Of a stretch of 64,000 nt of DNA, positions 35,067-45,400 are shown piece by piece. Source of the DNA: Micavibrio sp. (GTDB lineage: Bacteria > Pseudomonadota > Alphaproteobacteria > Micavibrionales > Micavibrionaceae); assembly GCA_030824965.1 (NCBI GenBank), contig JAPJQV010000005.1:62001-126000 (forward strand). The letters run 5' to 3'. Under the pieces are notes generated by a model. The model did no database searches, was not told where the DNA came from, and saw only the letters and a program-made list of their open reading frames with translations. Positions within the stretch are counted from its first letter, which is position 1. Each line of letters begins with the position of its first letter. A program made the translations under genes and the position numbers.

Positions 35067-37088
35067 TTAGGCAATATTTCTTAATTTATTTTCGACAGCG
35101 GCAACAACTGCGTCAGATGTAATGCCGAAATGCTTGTAAAGAATCTCAGCTGGTGCAGATTCACCGAAGGATTTCATGCCGATGAACACGCCGTCTGAAC
35201 CAATAATTGAATCCCATCCCATACGAACAGCTGCTTCAATTCCGACTTTAACGGCTGATTTTGGGCCAAGAACGGATTGACGGTAAGTCTCATCCTGTTT
35301 TGCGAAAAGTTCGAAGCTTGGTACAGAAACAACCGATGCCGGGATATTTTGATCGGCCAGTTTTTTCTGTGCTTCCAAAGCTACCTGAATTTCAGAGCCT
35401 GTCGAGAAGATCACCGCTTTAGCTTCACCGATCGATGGAGATAAAATATAGGCGCCTTTTGCTGATTGATTGATTCCGCCGCCATCACGAACTGTTGGCA
35501 TGTTCTGGCGTGATAGAACAAGAATGCTAGGCGCTGTTGTGCATTTCAAAGCCAGTTCCCAGGCTTCTGCTGTTTCGATGCCATCGCATGGGCGGAAAAC
35601 TTGCAGGTTTGGAATGCAACGCAGAGCAGCCAAATGTTCAACGGGTTGATGCGTCGGGCCGTCTTCGCCAAGGCCAATTGAATCATGGGTCATGATGAAG
35701 ATAGAACGTGTTTTCATTAAGGCTGCCAAACGAATAGACGGACGGCAGTAATCGGTAAAGGACAGGAATGTGCCGCCGTAAGGAATTACGCCGCCATGCA
35801 AGGCCATACCATTCATAATCGCCGCCATGCCATGTTCACGAACGCCGTAATGGATATATTGGCCGACATAATTATTATCGGCAGAGATAACTTCAGGGCC
35901 TTTGATTTTTGTATTTACAGAGCCTGTCAAATCGGCAGAGCCGCCGATTAGCTGATGCAGTTTTGGAATCAGGAATTCAAGAACTTTACCGGAAGTGGCG
36001 CGTGTCGCCATGGAAGGTTTGTTTTCGAAGAAATATTGTTTGGCTTCTTTAACTGCTAAATTGACTTCGTGGGAGACATCTTCATTCAGTGTTTTTTCGA
36101 AGTCATTTTTGTGGTTCGAAGCAGAAAGATGGCTGTTCCAGTTCGCGTATTGAGTGTGGCCTTTTTTACCAACTTCGCGCCATTCATTCAAAACTTCATC
36201 AGGAACGATGAAAGCTTCGTGCTCCCATTTAAGATTGGCACGCGTGCCTTTAATCTCTTCTGCACCAAGTGGTGAGCCGTGCGAAGAAGATGTGTTTTCT
36301 TTTGTTGGCGCGCCGTAACCGATGCGTGTTTTACAGGAGATAATGACCGGCTTATCGGATTTTTGAGCATCGCGCAGCGCGGCTTCAATTTGTTCGAAAT
36401 TGTGGCCATCAACAGAAGCCGTATTCCAGCCATAAGCTTCATAGCGTTTCAGGACATTCTCTGTGAAAGATAAATCCGTCGGTCCGTCGATAGAGATCTT
36501 GTTGTCATCCCAGAGGACGATCAGCTTATTCAGTTTTAGATGTCCTGCCAAAGAACATGCCTCGTGGGAGATGCCCTCCTGAAGGTCGCCGTCAGAGGCA
36601 ATGACATAAGTTTTATGGTCGACAATATCGTTACCAAATCGGGCATTTTGAATGCGTTCAGCCAGTGCGAAACCAACAGCGGTCGAAATTCCCTGACCCA
36701 GTGGACCTGTCGTCATTTCAATACCGACTTCGGGCATGACTTCTGGGTGGCCTGCGGTCAATGCATGGAGCTGGCGAAAATTCTTAATTTCATCCAAAGT
36801 CATTTTCTCATAACCCGTCAGGTAAGACAGGGCATAAAGTAGCATTGAGCCATGACCCGCCGATAAAATAAAACGGTCGCGATCAGCCCATGTTGGATGT
36901 TGAGGTGAAAATTTAAGAAAGTCACGATAAAGGACGGTTGCCACGTCTGCCATTCCCATTGGCATACCGGGGTGACCTGAATTAGCTTTCTGAACGGCAT
37001 CCATCGCCAAGGCTCTGATCGCGTTCGATAATTGACGGTCGGAAGCTATTGTTTCAGAAGATGTATTTGGAGCGGCTTGAGCGGTCAT
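35067..37088 (-). CDS. tkt: transketolase
   Basis: This 673-residue thiamine-diphosphate enzyme moves two-carbon units in the pentose phosphate pathway. The ATG at 37088 (MTAQAAPNTS) is preferred to an upstream in-frame ATG at 37115. The TPP-binding block GDGDLQEG reads SDGDLQEGISHEACSLAGHL. The pyrimidine-binding region shows FLSFTDYCRPSIRLAALM. Other signatures are NSGHPGMPMG and HDSIGLGEDGPTHQPVEH. It faces away from the zapA cluster, and 194 nt separate the two starts. Confidence 0.97.
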   Translation of the reverse strand: MTAQAAPNTSSETIASDRQLSNAIRALAMDAVQKANSGHPGMPMGMADVATVLYRDFLKFSPQHPTWADRDRFILSAGHGSMLLYALSYLTGYEKMTLDEIKNFRQLHALTAGHPEVMPEVGIEMTTGPLGQGISTAVGFALAERIQNARFGNDIVDHKTYVIASDGDLQEGISHEACSLAGHLKLNKLIVLWDDNKISIDGPTDLSFTENVLKRYEAYGWNTASVDGHNFEQIEAALRDAQKSDKPVIISCKTRIGYGAPTKENTSSSHGSPLGAEEIKGTRANLKWEHEAFIVPDEVLNEWREVGKKGHTQYANWNSHLSASNHKNDFEKTLNEDVSHEVNLAVKEAKQYFFENKPSMATRATSGKVLEFLIPKLHQLIGGSADLTGSVNTKIKGPEVISADNNYVGQYIHYGVREHGMAAIMNGMALHGGVIPYGGTFLSFTDYCRPSIRLAALMKTRSIFIMTHDSIGLGEDGPTHQPVEHLAALRCIPNLQVFRPCDGIETAEAWELALKCTTAPSILVLSRQNMPTVRDGGGINQSAKGAYILSPSIGEAKAVIFSTGSEIQVALEAQKKLADQNIPASVVSVPSFELFAKQDETYRQSVLGPKSAVKVGIEAAVRMGWDSIIGSDGVFIGMKSFGESAPAEILYKHFGITSDAVVAAVENKLRNIA

Positions 37089-37282
37089 ATCAGGATCCTT
37101 TTGTTGGGCGAACAATGCATTTTTGAAATGGCAAAATCAAGCACTCATAGCCGATCTAATAGTGCGGATATGAATTATCAATTATCCCAAGGATTTAAGG
37201 GGATAAGTAAATGCGATGCTTGACCAGGAAGGTTAAGGATGTTTAGGCTTCACTATCCATACATCTAGCGACGAGGGCCGCC

Positions 37283-37525
37283 ATGGCATTAGAAGATATT
37301 CGCATCTCGCTCCAGCTTTTGGCTGAAAGCGTCGAGAGCCTTGAAGAACAGATTCAAGCCAATGAAAGGGCGGCTAAAGCGCCTAAAAATGCTTCACCGC
37401 AAATCGATATGTTCGGTGGCTGGTCGCCAAGACCTGCAAATGATAAGAATAATGCTATTTTGGCAAAGAAGCTTGATAGCACGATTGATAAAATTCAAAA
37501 CCTGTTGAAAGAAGGGGCTGTCTGA
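37283..37525 (+). CDS. small coiled-coil protein preceding zapA (DUF4164-like)
   Basis: An 80-residue protein whose first half is a heptad-rich helix (IRISLQLLAESVESLEEQIQ). Its end is another (AKKLDSTIDKIQNLLKEGAV), with a short Pro/Trp linker between. A small coiled-coil gene of this type usually lies directly upstream of zapA in alphaproteobacteria. The stop overlaps the zapA ATG by one base (TGATG). A role with ZapA in Z-ring organisation is inferred from position only. Confidence 0.8.
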   Translation: MALEDIRISLQLLAESVESLEEQIQANERAAKAPKNASPQIDMFGGWSPRPANDKNNAILAKKLDSTIDKIQNLLKEGAV

Positions 37526-37914
37526 TGGCTGAAGTAAATGTCACCATAGGTGGTCAGTCCTATCCTATCGCTTGTGATGCAGGCCAAGAACAGCGCGTTC
37601 AACATCTAGGCCGTTATGTCGACCAACGTTTGGGCGAGTTATCTCAAGGCTCCGGTGCGAGCAATAAAGCCCAATTGATGGTTTTAACGACGCTTTTACT
37701 GGCTGATGAAATTTTCGACCTGAAAGATCATCTGCATCACGTCGCCAACAGCAATCAACCGCGCGAAGTTGTAAAAGAAGTCATCAAGGAAGTCGTTCAA
37801 GCGCCGCCAGTTTATCAGGGCCTTGCCCCAACCGAAGAGAAGGAAATCACCGAGGCGATTTCCAAACTCGCTGCCAAAGTTGAGAAGCTTTCGAAAAAAA
37901 TGGCGAAGAGCTGA
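37525..37914 (+). CDS. zapA: cell division protein ZapA
   Basis: ZapA bundles FtsZ filaments at the division site. The N-terminal domain shows VNVTIGGQSYPIACDAGQEQ and LGRYVDQRLGEL; the C-terminal part has a dimerising helix that ends in a Lys-rich coiled coil (AKVEKLSKKMAKS). The 129-residue length is usual. The last 68 bases overlap antisense with the RimK-like gene's 3' end. Confidence 0.93.
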   Translation: MAEVNVTIGGQSYPIACDAGQEQRVQHLGRYVDQRLGELSQGSGASNKAQLMVLTTLLLADEIFDLKDHLHHVANSNQPREVVKEVIKEVVQAPPVYQGLAPTEEKEITEAISKLAAKVEKLSKKMAKS

Positions 37915-38857
37915 AATTCTCATTCGTTGGCATTCTTCGCTCTGTATGCTTTTGGGCTTTCGTGATCCCTAATTCGATTATTTCTCTTGCCGCATTTACT
38001 TTACAAACGGATTCAAGTCCGTCGTCGCCACAAAAGCCCATAGCGCTATTTGCTTCGCAGACTTCATAATTACCTTCATTGAACAAAAGATCGATTCCTG
38101 CGATCTCCAGCCCTAAAGCTTTGGCAACGCCGACGGATAATTTTGCGATTTCTTCATCGGCTGGATAATTTTGTCCACGTCCGCCCAAAGAGATATTAGA
38201 CTTAAAATTATCACCTTGAGATTTTCTTTCCATACACGCAACGACTTTATCGCCCGCCACGAATACACGAAGATCCCGGCCGTGGCTGCGGGAAATATAT
38301 TCCTGGAAAAGGAAATGGATATTCGGATTGGAGCTGGCAATAAGCGATGTGACATCATCAAATTGCTCTTTGCTCTGTGCCAGGAACACGCCGCCGCCGC
38401 GCGTTCCACGAAGTGTTTTGATGACTAGGGGAAAGCCGAGTTTTTCCTCCACCATCGCTGTATTGACAGGGAATTTGCTTAAGATCGTTCGGGGGATAGG
38501 AAAACCTTTAGAAGCAAGCCGTTGTGCCGTCTGAATTTTATCAGCGACTGTTTCAATCGCTTCTGAACTATTGATCATTGGAATATTCAATGACTCATAA
38601 AAGCGAAGAATGGAAAAACCGATATAATCAGTCTCGGCACCTGTGCGCGGGATAATAAGATCTGGCGGTGAAATATATTCGCCTTTATGAATGGCTCTCC
38701 ATTCATCCGTGGAGTCTATAACCAGGTCAAAGTCTCCTGGACTTAATATATCAAGACTATGCCCTAATTTGGTCGCTTCATCTTTTAGGCGAAGACATTC
38801 TTCATACTCGGGGTAATCGATTGTCATTTCTCCATGGAAAAGAATCCAAATTTTCAT
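37847..38857 (-). CDS. RimK-like ATP-grasp ligase
   Basis: A 336-residue protein of the RimK/GshB ATP-grasp family, which joins amino acids such as glutamate to a carboxylate. Motifs include a Lys-bearing FPLVIKTLRGTRGGGVFLAQ, the DLRVFVAG strand, and metal-binding Glu/Asn residues in YEVCEANSAMGFCG. The C-terminal tail of about 40 residues is Ser/Lys-rich, and its last 22 codons are read antisense to zapA. The substrate is unknown. Confidence 0.88.
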   Translation of the reverse strand: MKIWILFHGEMTIDYPEYEECLRLKDEATKLGHSLDILSPGDFDLVIDSTDEWRAIHKGEYISPPDLIIPRTGAETDYIGFSILRFYESLNIPMINSSEAIETVADKIQTAQRLASKGFPIPRTILSKFPVNTAMVEEKLGFPLVIKTLRGTRGGGVFLAQSKEQFDDVTSLIASSNPNIHFLFQEYISRSHGRDLRVFVAGDKVVACMERKSQGDNFKSNISLGGRGQNYPADEEIAKLSVGVAKALGLEIAGIDLLFNEGNYEVCEANSAMGFCGDDGLESVCKVNAAREIIELGITKAQKHTERRMPTNENFSSSPFFSKASQLWQRVWKSPR

Positions 38858-38934
38858 AAAGGTCTCCTGATTCTTGGTTAGGGGACGCCCTTAATAACCT
38901 TTATAAGCCGAATGGTAAAGTTGCGCTGCCGAAC

Positions 38935-38964
38935 GTGACAAACCAATCTGTAATGCTATATGAT
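38935..38964 (+). promoter_or_regulatory. sigma70-type promoter of the 6S-like RNA
   Basis: GTGACA (38935-38940), an 18-nt spacer, then TATGAT (38959-38964). Six bases later GGATGC begins, which fits the RNA's predicted 5' end at about 38971. Confidence 0.7.
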
Positions 38965-38970
38965 ATAAAA

Positions 38971-39131
38971 GGATGCTGCGGGGACACGTGCAGGTGCAAT
39001 TTTCCCACTGACCGATACATATTTGCGACAGGGGGCTGTCGCTGGCAGGATCGTGGTCCTGTTATATGGCTCCCACCTTATTTTAAGGGTCATCGCGGAT
39101 ATTTCGCAACCCACGGCCTTTCGTGGCATCC
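38971..39131 (+). ncRNA. ssrS: 6S RNA candidate
   Basis: This non-coding region of about 161 nt lies directly upstream of fau, where alphaproteobacterial 6S RNA usually sits. GGATGC at the predicted 5' end pairs with GCATCC at 39126-39131 to close the molecule. A good promoter precedes it. Internal helices and a large open centre look possible, but I could not fold it. 6S RNA binds the housekeeping RNA polymerase and tunes transcription in stationary phase. The assignment rests on position, closing stem and length. Confidence 0.6.
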
Positions 39132-39147
39132 ACATTTCCTAAAGGCC
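39115..39147 (+). promoter_or_regulatory. hairpin overlapping the fau ribosome site
   Basis: GGCCTTT (39115-39121) can pair with AAAGGCC (39141-39147) over a 19-nt loop. AAAGG is the likely Shine-Dalgarno of fau (ATG 39152). The left arm belongs to the 6S-like RNA, so folding of that RNA and access to the fau start compete. Confidence 0.4.
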
Positions 39148-39151
39148 AGTT

Positions 39152-39718
39152 ATGAATGATGAAAAACAAGCTATTCGTGAACACGCTTTAAAGTTTCGCG
39201 GGGAATTGCAACCGCATCCCGATATGGCAGACGAAGCTGCCCATAATTTTTTCCAAAACGTTCTGGTTTCTGCCCATCAAAAAATTGCAGTTTATTTTCC
39301 TCTTGGTCATGAGCTGGATACGTTTCCTTTGATAGAAGAATTCTGGCGGCGTGAGAATATGTGCCTGTTACCCGTATTTGGTAAAGAAGATCGTATTATG
39401 CAGTTTGCAAGATGGGAGAAGGACACAAAGCTTTTGCCAGCAACTTTTAATATTCCCATGCCTGAAATGCCCGAATTTCATGATCCTGATATTTTGATCG
39501 TACCAGTCGTGGCGTTTGACCAGAAAGGAAACCGAGTAGGGTTTGGTAAAGGCTATTATGATGCCACTTTAAGAGCTTTAAGAAATAGGACGAATATCTT
39601 GGCGGTCGGCTATGCTTATGCTGAGCAGGCGGTTTTGATGAAACTCCCTACTGAAAACCATGATGAGAAAATTGATATGGTCGTGACGCCACAGCGGGTT
39701 TTTGACTTTCGGACTTAA
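39152..39718 (+). CDS. fau: 5-formyltetrahydrofolate cyclo-ligase
   Basis: A 188-residue ATP-dependent enzyme that recycles 5-formyl-THF to 5,10-methenyl-THF. Family blocks seen are IAVYFPLGHELDTFPLIEEF and the phosphate-binding VGFGKGYYDATL. The following PQRVFDF is typical of the end. It lies just downstream of the 6S-like RNA, the usual ssrS-fau pair. Confidence 0.96.
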   Translation: MNDEKQAIREHALKFRGELQPHPDMADEAAHNFFQNVLVSAHQKIAVYFPLGHELDTFPLIEEFWRRENMCLLPVFGKEDRIMQFARWEKDTKLLPATFNIPMPEMPEFHDPDILIVPVVAFDQKGNRVGFGKGYYDATLRALRNRTNILAVGYAYAEQAVLMKLPTENHDEKIDMVVTPQRVFDFRT

Positions 39719-39736
39719 AGGGCCTAAACCCTTCTT

Positions 39737-40549
39737 ATGCGAATTTTATTTATCGGCGATATAGTAGGCCGTTCAGGTCGGGATGCTTTTATCCAGCATT
39801 TGCCGATGCTTAAGGATAAATTGAAGCCCGACGTTATTATCGTTAACGGCGATAACGCAGCTCATGGGTTTGGTATATCTGTAAAAATATGTGAAGAGTT
39901 TTTTGGATTGGGTGTCGACTGTATTACTGGCGGCAATCATGTCTGGGATCAACGCGAGATTATTTCTTTTATTGGACGCGAAGAACGATTACTGCGGACC
40001 GAGAATTATCCTAAGGGTGTACCGGGGCGCGGGTATTATTTGAAAACATTGGCTGATGGTCGCAAGATCCTAATCCTGCATTTGATGGGTCGTTTATTTA
40101 TGCCTGATTTGGAAGACCCATTTCGTGTCGCCGATGAAGTCCTGTCGAAATACATTTTGGGATCGAACGTGAATTCCATTTTCGTCGATATTCATGCTGA
40201 GGCGACATCGGAGAAAATGGCTTTGGCGCAATATTTGAACGGGAGAGTTTCGGCGGTTATTGGTACTCATACCCACATGCCAACTGCGGATTTACAAATT
40301 TTGAGCAAAGGGACTGGGTTTCAGGCAGATGCCGGTATGACCGGTGATTACGATACTGTTATAGGCATGAAATATGATGTGCCTGTTCAAAGATTTACCA
40401 AGTCATTTTCCACTGATAAATTAAGTCCAGGTGACGGTGAGGGGACCTTATGCGGTACTTTTCTGACTACGGATGACAAGTCAGGCTTGGCCGTCTCTAT
40501 TGATCCGGTGCGCATAGGCCCGAGACTGCAGAATTTTATTCCTATCTAA
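39737..40549 (+). CDS. YmdB-like metallophosphoesterase (TIGR00282)
   Basis: A 270-residue binuclear-metal phosphoesterase; Bacillus YmdB hydrolyses cyclic nucleotides. Metal and active-site blocks visible are FIGDIVGRSGRDA, INVNGDNAAHG (reads IIVNGDNAAHG), TGGNHVWDQ, DIHAEATSEK, and IGTHTHMPTAD. It follows fau by 18 nt and may share its message. The following gene ends one base later on the other strand. Confidence 0.93.
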   Translation: MRILFIGDIVGRSGRDAFIQHLPMLKDKLKPDVIIVNGDNAAHGFGISVKICEEFFGLGVDCITGGNHVWDQREIISFIGREERLLRTENYPKGVPGRGYYLKTLADGRKILILHLMGRLFMPDLEDPFRVADEVLSKYILGSNVNSIFVDIHAEATSEKMALAQYLNGRVSAVIGTHTHMPTADLQILSKGTGFQADAGMTGDYDTVIGMKYDVPVQRFTKSFSTDKLSPGDGEGTLCGTFLTTDDKSGLAVSIDPVRIGPRLQNFIPI

Positions 40550-41080
40550 TTATTTTTGATGATACTTCTCAAAATAACGCATGCAAGCTTCGACTAAAGC
40601 GGCATAAAGCTGCTGTCCTTGGGTGCCACCCGTTCCTCTGATTTCAGATAGAAATATGGCGCGAATTGTTGAGTAAAAGGCTTCGACTATTTTCAACTCT
40701 GGCTCGGTTATTTTCTCTATCACTTCTAGGAACTGAACGAGTTTATCAGCGACCTTGGTTACTAGCTCGTAATGGAACATGCCACCATTTGTTTTAAGAA
40801 GCATCGCCTGAAACATAATCGCAACGATATGATCTTCTGTATTTGAAGGATCATTATCACGTCTTGCTTTGGTAATAGCCAAAATCATAGAGTTTAAAAT
40901 TTCTTCGCCGTCGGGTTTGAAATTAAACTTGTTATCATCCAATAGACTTTGGGCTTTACTAATGACGTCATCACTGATACCGCCAGAGCCGACTTTTTGT
41001 TTTAGTTTGTTTGGGGGCGTAATAAATTTTGCTGCCCGAACGGGTGATTGATTAAAATGATCGGAATCCATTTGGGTCAT
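40550..41080 (-). CDS. hypothetical protein paired with a response regulator (176 aa)
   Basis: I do not recognise this mostly helical soluble protein. It has a basic, Gln/Lys-rich N-terminus, then DGEEILNSMILAITKARRD, and a C-terminal helical half including GQQLYAALVEACMRYFEKYH. It overlaps the upstream response regulator by 4 nt (ATGA), so the two are almost certainly co-translated. It may be a target or phosphatase partner of the regulator. There is no enzymatic motif. Confidence 0.75.
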   Translation of the reverse strand: MTQMDSDHFNQSPVRAAKFITPPNKLKQKVGSGGISDDVISKAQSLLDDNKFNFKPDGEEILNSMILAITKARRDNDPSNTEDHIVAIMFQAMLLKTNGGMFHYELVTKVADKLVQFLEVIEKITEPELKIVEAFYSTIRAIFLSEIRGTGGTQGQQLYAALVEACMRYFEKYHQK

Positions 41081-41628
41081 GCGAAATCTATATCTTCAGC
41101 GGAAAAAGAAATTGGATGTTTGGGTGTTGTTTCTGTCTCGACATATTTTCTACCGCGGCGGTCAGGACCGGTATAAGTTATCGCCGTACGGCGGCGGTCA
41201 GGCCCAAAAAAATTACCTGAATCAACAAATTGGCGCGGGCGTTCAATAACCTGATAAATACGTTTATATAAATCCTGTGCTTTAAAAGGTTTAACCAGAA
41301 ATTCTGTAATGCCGGTATCTCGCGCTTTAAAGACCCGCTTACGCTCACTGTACCCTGTCATCAAGATAAACGGAACGAAACGGTTAGGGCTGTCATTGCG
41401 TGTCCTGACCCATTCACACATTTTGATCCCGTCGATAGGGTCCATCATCCAGTCCGCTATAACAATATCTGGATTATGCTGCCTGAATAAATCATATCCT
41501 TTGGCTCCATCAGTCGCGGTTAAAATATTTTTAACGCCAAATGTTTGAAGGAGAGATTTCAATATCTCCATCATTGGTTTCGAATCTTCAACGATCAAAA
41601 TCGTGATTTGTTCAAGTTGATAAGCCAA
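41077..41628 (-). CDS. single-domain response regulator with short tail
   Basis: A 183-residue CheY-like receiver. The acidic pair is in ILIVEDSKPMM, the phospho-acceptor Asp in DIVIADWMMDP, the Thr in FILMTGYSE, and the Lys in EFLVKPF. The tail carries two FGPDRRR/GPDRRGRK repeats and no DNA-binding domain, so output is probably by protein contact. Its kinase is not adjacent. It is divergent from yebC. Confidence 0.9.
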   Translation of the reverse strand: MAYQLEQITILIVEDSKPMMEILKSLLQTFGVKNILTATDGAKGYDLFRQHNPDIVIADWMMDPIDGIKMCEWVRTRNDSPNRFVPFILMTGYSERKRVFKARDTGITEFLVKPFKAQDLYKRIYQVIERPRQFVDSGNFFGPDRRRTAITYTGPDRRGRKYVETETTPKHPISFSAEDIDFA

Positions 41629-41743
41629 GAGTTATTCCTTATTAAACACACGATAGTATCGCGCAATTTTATTAACAAGTTGTCTTGAAAAAGTTAATAT
41701 TTAGTGTTATTCGGCTATACATAACAAATATTAGAGAAACGTT

Positions 41744-42499
41744 ATGGCAGGTCATTCCAAATTCAAAAACATTATGCACCGTAAGGGCGCTCAAGATGCC
41801 AAACGGGCAAAAATTTTTACTAAAATAGGGCGTGAGATCCAAGTCGCGGCCTCCATTGGCGGTGGCGATGCCGCCTCAAACCCAAGATTGCGTACAGCTT
41901 TGGCCGAAGCTCGTCAAAATAACATGACGAATGAGCGTATCAAAAAAGCCATCGATGCCGGCTTGGGTATCGGCGATACATCGAGTTATGTCACTATGCG
42001 TTATGAAGGCTATGCGCCGGGCGGCGTGGCGGTGATAGTCGAAGCATTGACCGATAATAAAAACAGGACCGCTGGAGAAGTTCGTGCAGCGTTTTCAAAA
42101 ATCGGCGGTAATCTGGGAGAAACAGGATCTGTCGGGTTTATGTTTGATCATGTCGGGCAAATTTTATATCCGCTGGAAAAGGCCGATGCCGACCAGATGT
42201 TCGAGGCGGTTTTAGAAGCAGGCGCAGAAAATGTCGAAACCACCGATGACGGTCACGAGATTATTACATCGACAGATGATCTAATGGCGGTACAGGAAGC
42301 TCTTGAAGGCAAATATGGTGCGCCTGGCAGTTCTGGTATGATCTGGAAGCCGAATGTAATGGCAATGGTAGATGCCGAAACGGCGCAAACTGTGTTGAAA
42401 CTTGTTGATCTTTTAGAAGATAGTGACGACGTACAAAAAGTTTATACGAATTTTGAAGTATCGGAAGCCGATATGCAGAAATTGATTGCGAATGGCTAG
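41744..42499 (+). CDS. yebC: YebC/PmpR family protein (translation/transcription factor)
   Basis: A 251-residue protein of the TACO1/YebC family. It begins MAGHSKFKNIMHRKGAQDAK; other blocks are NMTNERIKKAIDAG and YEGYAPGGVAVIVEALTDNK. Members act as translation activators at difficult sequences or as transcriptional regulators. It usually precedes ruvC in this class of bacteria; here a 5.3-kb reverse gene lies between them and overlaps its end by 4 nt. Confidence 0.96.
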   Translation: MAGHSKFKNIMHRKGAQDAKRAKIFTKIGREIQVAASIGGGDAASNPRLRTALAEARQNNMTNERIKKAIDAGLGIGDTSSYVTMRYEGYAPGGVAVIVEALTDNKNRTAGEVRAAFSKIGGNLGETGSVGFMFDHVGQILYPLEKADADQMFEAVLEAGAENVETTDDGHEIITSTDDLMAVQEALEGKYGAPGSSGMIWKPNVMAMVDAETAQTVLKLVDLLEDSDDVQKVYTNFEVSEADMQKLIANG

Positions 42500-45400
42500 A
42501 ACGGCACTTTAATGCCGAGCATCACGCCATGATTATCCGTGTCCTTTGAGACTTCGCCTGCATAGTTAAGATAGGCGGTAGCGTCAGAAAAGCCGAGAGC
42601 TATATCGGCACCTGCGCCAAAAACAGCAGAGTCGCGGGCAAGTCCGGCGCCTTTTACATCAAATGGTGTTGTGCCGCCAGAAAATTGCATTGTTTGTGAG
42701 GTGTCGAGATCGCCATAGATATGGTTCCACCCGGCGCGCGCTGTTAAGCTGACATCCGTTTCATCTGTGATCTGGAAAGATTTGCCTAAACGGAAACCAA
42801 GAACATGAGAGAAATTTGTTTGGCTGACGCTGTCGACATCGAGATTGGCTGAGCCGCCGTCTTTTTCCGAATAAGAATCTATATAACTATGCGTCAGACT
42901 AAGGCCCATAAAGGGTTCAAGCGTAGCATTACTGACACTTAATTTATAACCGGTTTCAATGGCAGGTGTAATTGTATAACCGTTGGTCTCGCCCTTGGGC
43001 GTTTCAGAGAAACCGGTGAATGAAATATGGCGTGTTGTGCTGATATCATGATAGCTGCCGATCAGGCTAGTTGAAATGCGCCATGACGGGGTAATATTTT
43101 TGCTGGCGTAAATACCGGCATGATAGCTGTCGACATCGCTGTTGGCATTCTGACTATCTGTATAAACCTCGCCAATTTCATAGCCGCCGAAAGCGCCGAT
43201 AAATACATCATCTGCAAGTTCGGCGTCGCCGCCAAACAAAGCGCCTGAGCTTTCGCGGTTTTGGGCAGGAGCTGTGTCTTTTGAATCGCTGTGACCGCGA
43301 GAGCCGAATACTTCGCTCCAGAAATTTTTCTTTATTCCGAAATTATTATCATTACCTGCGGCAGGGGCTATGTCATCAATATTTTCCGATCCGAGATTTT
43401 GCATGCGAGACGTGATTACATTTTTAATCACTGAAGCGGACTGTGCGGTGGCAGTTGTTATTCCTGCATTATGCTCACCGGATAAAGTATCGAGTGCAGC
43501 AGAGGCTTCGGTCATGTTTAAGCCGGAAAAGGCGATGTATAGATCATTACCTGAACCAAGGTCTTGCACCGCATTGGCGACGCCTGCCTGAACTTCGTCA
43601 TCGGCAACGACTGCAAAATCTACATCGTTGCGTGCTAGCGTCAGATCAACCGATGTCGCATCGTAAGAAAGGGTAGGTGTCAGGAACATAAGGTCGGTTG
43701 TCACTCCAGAAAAAATTCCCGTGCGTGATAAGCCTTGGATAATATTATTGTAAACGGTTGTATCCGCGTAAGTCCCGGAAGCGGCGCGAATATCGACTGT
43801 TCCACCGTTGATGGTAATAGCGCCAGTGGCGATCAACCTGTCGCTATTGCCTGCCGCATTTACTTCGACTTCAAAGACGGATCCGGAATTAAAAGTTACA
43901 GGTCCGGTGACATTCATAGTACCAATGGAATTTCCCGGCGCGATGCGCCCATTGGCGATAATGATGCCGAAATTACCGTTTCCTCCGAGAGTGCCGGAAG
44001 CTCCTACTGTCGTGGTTCCTGCAATCGTCCCGTTTATAGATAAGCGGCCGCCTGATATCGTTGTTCCGCCTGTATAGCTGTTATTGCCGGATAAAATAAG
44101 ATTACCGTTTCCTGATTTGATCAACGATCCTGTACCTGAGATGACGCCGGCGTAAACGCCGTTGAAGGACTGATCAAAAGTAAGCGTTGAATTATTCGTG
44201 ATATCACCTTGAAGAGTATTTGTGTTACCGGAAAGTGTTCCGGCAGATACTGTTGTGCCTCCGGAATAGTTGTTCAGTCCGGTTAGCGTTAAAATACCTG
44301 CGCCTGTTTTGGTCAATGAGCCAAGACCTGACATGTTCCCGGCATAAATATCATCCATCGTCTGATTGAAAACGACGGATGCGTTATTGTCTATATCGCC
44401 TTGAATGCTGTCCGTATTGCCTGTCAAAGTTCCTGCAGAAACCGTTGTGCCACCGGAATAGGTATTCAGTCCGGTCAGCGTTACGTTGCCCGATCCTGCC
44501 TTGATGAAAGATCCCGTACCGGAGATGTTGCTTGCGTAAATTCCGTTGGCGGTTTGGTTAAAGGCAAGGACAGAGTCATTGGCAATATCTCCTTGAAGCG
44601 ATGTTGTCGTCCCGACAAGGGTGCCGCCGGTAATGAGGGTGCCGCCAGTATAAGTATTTCCCCCCGACAGGATAAGGGTACCGGCGCCCGCTTTTAAGAG
44701 AGATCCGCTTCCCGATATAACACCGGCGTAAGTTCCGGTTGAGGCTTGGCTGAATGCAAGTAACGAGTTGTTTGTGACATTACCTGGCAGTGTCGTTGAA
44801 TCTACAACCAAGGCACCGGAAGATATAGTTGTGCCGCCAGTGTAAGTATTAGCGCCAGAGAGAACGAGAACGCCGCCGCCTGACTTGGCTAAGCTTCCTG
44901 CACCTGAAATAATATTTGAAAAACTATCATCAGTTGACTGGTCAAATAATAGGTTCGCACCACTTGAAATTGCGACGTTCCCTCTGACACTTGCTGTGTT
45001 TCCACTTAGGGTGCCCCCACTGATCAGGGTGTTTCCAAAATAAGTATTAGAGCCCGAAAGAGTGAGAGTTCCCGTTCCTGTTTTTGTCAATACTCCTGTG
45101 CCAGAGATAACGCCTGAAGCGGTTGTATTAAACCCGTTCGTATCTATCGTGCCGCCGCTAGATCCAAGTGAAACAGCGTGCGTATTAGCATAGACTGCGC
45201 CGGATTGGAGCGTGCCACCGTTAAGAGTAACGGAGCCCGTTCCGAGGTTGCTATCAGCGGAAACAGTTACAATTCCATTAGTAATACTTGTTCCACCAGA
45301 ATAAGTGTTAGTTCCGGATAAGATCAATCTGCCAGAGCCGGATTTAATTAATTCGCCGGAGCCGGAAACCGCACCGGATAAAGTAACATTATTTGAGCTG

